Source of the DNA: Anaerolineae bacterium
GTDB lineage: Bacteria > Chloroflexota > Anaerolineae > Aggregatilineales > Phototrophicaceae
Assembly (NCBI GenBank): GCA_015492875.1
Contig: WGEI01000514.1
Coordinates: forward strand, 1 to 5,856
DNA: 5,856 nucleotides
Reading direction: 5' to 3'
In this document: positions 3,155 through 5,856 of the stretch, in pieces
Position numbering within the stretch: the first letter of the stretch is position 1
How the letters are laid out: every line of letters begins with the position of its first letter
Notes under the pieces: generated by a model
What the model was told of the DNA's origin: nothing
What the model saw: the letters and a program-made list of their open reading frames with translations, nothing else
Database searches by the model: none
Translations under genes and position numbers: made by a program

Positions 3155-4946
3155 ACAAGATGATGCTGCTCAAGGGCAAAACCAGCAAGGCAGTGCCCAA
3201 CTCGAACCCATTGCCGAACTTGGGCGCTTGAAAGCGAAAGCCAGCGAGGTGGAAGCGGCCTTGCGCAACCAACATGAATTATTAAAGAAGCGCGGGATGT
3301 CTTTGCCGCCGATGGCGCTCAGCAGTTTGAAGGCAATTCGGGCGGATATTGAGCGCCTAGAAAAGCGCTTGCTGGATGACCAAGTAGAGCTGGGGCAATT
3401 GCGCGCCCTCGCCGCGACTGCCGCCAAAGTCAACCAAACGCTGAATTTGGATAATGTGCTGCTGGAGGCGATGGATACGGTCATCACGCTGACTGATGCC
3501 GAGCGTGGCTATATCATCCTGAAGAATGACCAAAGCGGCGAACTGGAATTCAAGGTACAGCGCGAGGGCGAACTAGGTCGCCACCCCACCCCGCCCGCGA
3601 AGGATGGCCGCGTCACCATTAGTTACAGCGTGCTGAACGACGTGATTGCCAGCGGGCAACCCCTATTGACCGATAACGCCTATAAGGACGAGCGCCTACA
3701 GGGCAATGTCAGCATCGCCAATTTCGCCCTGCGTTCGGTGCTCTGTGTACCGCTCACGTATAAAGGAAGTGTCATTGGCGCGGTTTATGTGGATAACCGC
3801 TTGCGGGCGGGCGTCTTTACCGAGCGGGAGAAGACCCTGCTGACGGCTTTCGCCAATACGGTCGCTGTCGCCATTATGAATGCGCGCATGTACGCCGATA
3901 TTCGCCGCAACCTCGCTGAAATTACCGCTGTGAAAGAGCTGATGGACAATGTATTCGCCTCCATCGCCAGCGGTGTGATTACGACCAATAGCGAGGATGT
4001 GATTGATACCTTCAACGTTGCTGCCTCTCGCATTTTGGAGCGCCAGCCCGATGAAGTGATAGGGCAGGAGTTGCGGCGGGTCTTGCCTAAAATTTCCGCC
4101 GACCTGCGTGAGCATTTGGCCAATGTGCGCCAGAGCGATGCGCGGCAGGTGTTTGATGTCGTCCTAGAAGTGCCACGGGGGCGGATTGTCGTCACCATGC
4201 AAATGACGCCACTGAAAGACGCTGACCAGCAAACGCAGGGTGTGGCCATTGTGCTGGACGATGTGACCGAGCAACGCCGCCGCGAGCAAGAGTTGGGGAT
4301 TATGAAGCGCTATTTGCCCCCGCGTATGGTGGATGAAATTCACACGATTTCACAGCTGGCGTTAGGGGGCGAGAAGCGTGTGGTCACGTGTATGTATGTG
4401 AGTGTTGCGCCCTTGCACCGCTTGCCTAAGACGCTGCGCCCAACGGAAATTATGAATACGCTCAATGTCTATTTGGCGGCGGCGACGGATTGCATTCAGG
4501 CAGTAGATGGGGTGATTGATAAATATATCGGTAATGTCATCATGGCGCTGTTCAATTCACAGCTCAACCCTATGGAGAACCACGCTGTTCAAGCGGTAGA
4601 GGCTGCGCTGCGAATACGAGAGACATTCACTCGTATCTATGCTGAGCAAGGCATTGACCCTGACCCGCATCTTTACCATGTCGGCATTCATACGGGGGAG
4701 GCGACGCTGGGCAATGTGGGCAGTGTCAACCGCCGCGACTTCACCGCGATTGGCCACACCATTAACCTCACTAAACGGCTGGAAGAAAACGCTTCCGATG
4801 GCGAGATTATCGTCAGCCTAGCTACGCACGACGCTATTGTCACACAGGTAGCGGGTGAAATGCCGTTTCGCTTTAGCGACCATGCGCCAGTCAAGGCTAA
4901 AGGCGTTGAGGGCGATACGATAGTGTACGAGGTGTATAGAGCATAA
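3150..4946 (+). CDS. Coiled-coil/GAF/PAS protein with degenerate class III cyclase domain
   Basis: This 598-residue soluble signalling protein has a helical coiled coil (about 20-85), a GAF domain (about 90-245; TLTDAERGYIILKN, SYSVLNDVIASGQPLLTDNA, LRSVLCVPL, VYVDNR), a PAS domain (about 262-375; DNVFASIASGVITT to IVLDDVTEQRR), the MKRYLPPRMV linker (385-393) and a class III nucleotide cyclase domain (about 405-598). In the cyclase domain the first metal Asp is Ser418 (VTCMYVSVA for VTxLFADIx) and the second is Asn462 (KYIGN for KYIGD). Retained are Lys458 and Thr532 (class IIIb-type base recognition) and Asn539 and Arg543 (transition state); His536 replaces the common Asp of IGDTVN. As a homodimer it should be inactive or poorly active. 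The start is fixed by AAGGA; a GTG at 3105 overlaps the -10 box and is rejected. A paralog follows in an overlapping TAATG. Confidence 0.88.
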   Translation: MTQDDAAQGQNQQGSAQLEPIAELGRLKAKASEVEAALRNQHELLKKRGMSLPPMALSSLKAIRADIERLEKRLLDDQVELGQLRALAATAAKVNQTLNLDNVLLEAMDTVITLTDAERGYIILKNDQSGELEFKVQREGELGRHPTPPAKDGRVTISYSVLNDVIASGQPLLTDNAYKDERLQGNVSIANFALRSVLCVPLTYKGSVIGAVYVDNRLRAGVFTEREKTLLTAFANTVAVAIMNARMYADIRRNLAEITAVKELMDNVFASIASGVITTNSEDVIDTFNVAASRILERQPDEVIGQELRRVLPKISADLREHLANVRQSDARQVFDVVLEVPRGRIVVTMQMTPLKDADQQTQGVAIVLDDVTEQRRREQELGIMKRYLPPRMVDEIHTISQLALGGEKRVVTCMYVSVAPLHRLPKTLRPTEIMNTLNVYLAAATDCIQAVDGVIDKYIGNVIMALFNSQLNPMENHAVQAVEAALRIRETFTRIYAEQGIDPDPHLYHVGIHTGEATLGNVGSVNRRDFTAIGHTINLTKRLEENASDGEIIVSLATHDAIVTQVAGEMPFRFSDHAPVKAKGVEGDTIVYEVYRA

Positions 4947-5856
4947 TGTCCGACCAGACCGAAAAAATAAAGGCTGTGAAGCCCGATAGTGTGCAGGAAC
5001 AATTGCGCCAACTAGTGCAGCGGACGGGCGAGCTTATCGACCTGCTCAAGGTACAGCGCGAGGCTTTGCTCCAGCATGGGGTGAATTTGCCGCCTAATTC
5101 GCTGGAGAATTTGCGCGATATTCGCACGCACCTCGATAGAGTATCTAAGCAATTGTTGGACGCTCGCAGCGAGTTGAAGCAGTTGCGCGCCCTCGCCGAG
5201 ACCACTGCCCTGATTAACTCTTCCCAGCGGCTGGATGAGGTGCTCAACCAAGTGATGGATACGGTGATTCACCTCACCGGCGCCGAACGTGGTTATATCG
5301 TGCTGAAGAACCACGAAACGGGCGAACTAGAGTTCAAAGTGGCGCGCGGGATGGATCAGGAAGAGCTAGTTTCTAAAGGGCAGTTCGTCGTCAGTCGTGG
5401 GATTGTCAATCAGGTTGCGGATACTGGCGAGGCGGTTTTGACCGACAATGCCAGCCAAGATGAGCGCTGGCAAGGGCATCAAAGTATTGTCGGCTTTCAG
5501 TTGCGCAGCATTTTGGCCGTGCCCTTAACCGTGAAAGATCAAGGCGTGATTGGCGTGGTCTATTGCGATAACCGCATTTTGGCCGGCCTCTTCAAACAGC
5601 ATGAGCTGGAGTTGTTGAAGGCCTTCGCTGGGCAGGCGGCGGTGGCGATTGAAAACGCCCGCCTCTTCGAGCAAATCCGCACCCAATTGGCAGAGGTGAG
5701 CGCCCTACGCGCCCGCCTTGATAATATCTTCGCCTCTGTGGCCAGCGGGATTATTACATTAGATGGCAGCAATCGGGTGATTGTGGTCAACACGGCGGCT
5801 AAAATGATTTTGCATAATGAGCAGGTTGTCGGGCATCCATTAGGGGATGCACTGCC
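4946..5856 (+). CDS. Second coiled-coil/GAF/PAS signalling protein, partial, probably cyclase-linked
   Basis: The 303 visible residues begin MSDQTEKIKAVKPDSVQEQL and are still open at the window edge. The ATG shares its A with the TAA of the preceding cyclase gene, so translation is probably coupled; the only ribosome-site candidate is GAGG 13 bases upstream. The layout repeats gene 1: coiled coil (about 15-85, with LLQHGVNLPP matching LLKKRGMSLPP), GAF (about 88-245; LTGAERGYIVLKN, GEAVLTDNASQDERWQG, LRSILAVPL, YCDNR, AFAGQAAVAIENARLFEQI) and the start of PAS (about 257 onward; LDNIFASVASGIITLDGSNRVIVVN). It is clearly a tandem duplicate. By analogy the missing part should complete PAS and add a cyclase domain, but that cannot be seen; a histidine kinase or other output is possible. 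Confidence 0.85.
   Translation, partial: MSDQTEKIKAVKPDSVQEQLRQLVQRTGELIDLLKVQREALLQHGVNLPPNSLENLRDIRTHLDRVSKQLLDARSELKQLRALAETTALINSSQRLDEVLNQVMDTVIHLTGAERGYIVLKNHETGELEFKVARGMDQEELVSKGQFVVSRGIVNQVADTGEAVLTDNASQDERWQGHQSIVGFQLRSILAVPLTVKDQGVIGVVYCDNRILAGLFKQHELELLKAFAGQAAVAIENARLFEQIRTQLAEVSALRARLDNIFASVASGIITLDGSNRVIVVNTAAKMILHNEQVVGHPLGDAL

Noticed and set aside
3170..4249. Long minus-strand open frames opposite the first cyclase gene
   Set aside because: Ser/Arg-rich shadow frames antisense to well-supported GAF and PAS coding sequence.
4688..5314. Minus-strand open frames crossing the junction of the two cyclase-type genes
   Set aside because: Antisense to the overlapping TAATG junction and conserved coiled-coil/GAF sequence; no ribosome sites or recognisable motifs.

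Overview
The window looks like chromosomal DNA of a free-living, mid-GC bacterium, most likely a member of the Chloroflexota. That placement is an inference from gene style: coiled-coil/GAF/PAS/class III cyclase proteins with a YLPP linker, a short CPSC...CGYC zinc-ribbon protein, a DUF4258/DUF2283 pair and a divergent HolA. No RNA gene or species marker fixes it. I saw no tRNA, rRNA, CRISPR array, transposase or phage gene.

Layout. Positions 1-432 (minus) hold a two-gene unit: a DUF4258-type protein followed by a DUF2283-type protein, overlapping by ATGA and running off the left edge. Positions 433-686 are non-coding, with an extremely G-rich, C-poor plus strand and a possible three-way-junction RNA fold. 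A 69-residue zinc-ribbon protein (687-896, plus) converges on holA, the DNA polymerase III delta subunit (916-1941, minus). Behind holA lie two tandem copies of a small STAS-like protein (2100-2501 and 2509-2898, minus), plus the C-terminal remnant of a third copy squeezed between them and holA.

Positions 2899-3149 are an AT-rich divergent control region with three short palindromes, an 11-bp-spaced direct repeat, two promoter candidates and a leader that can fold over its own ribosome binding site. To the right is a plus-strand operon of two paralogous signalling proteins. The first (3150-4946) is complete and has coiled coil, GAF, PAS and class III nucleotide cyclase domains. The second starts in an overlapping TAATG and leaves the window inside its PAS domain.

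Main point. In the complete cyclase both metal-binding aspartates are replaced (Ser418, Asn462), while the base-recognition pair (Lys458, Thr532) and the transition-state pair (Asn539, Arg543) remain. That is the residue set of the C2 half of a mammalian adenylyl cyclase. A tandem paralog is translationally coupled behind it, so a plausible reading is a bacterial heterodimeric cyclase or a pseudo-cyclase regulator. The divergent STAS-like pair may belong to the same sensory module, but only its position suggests this.
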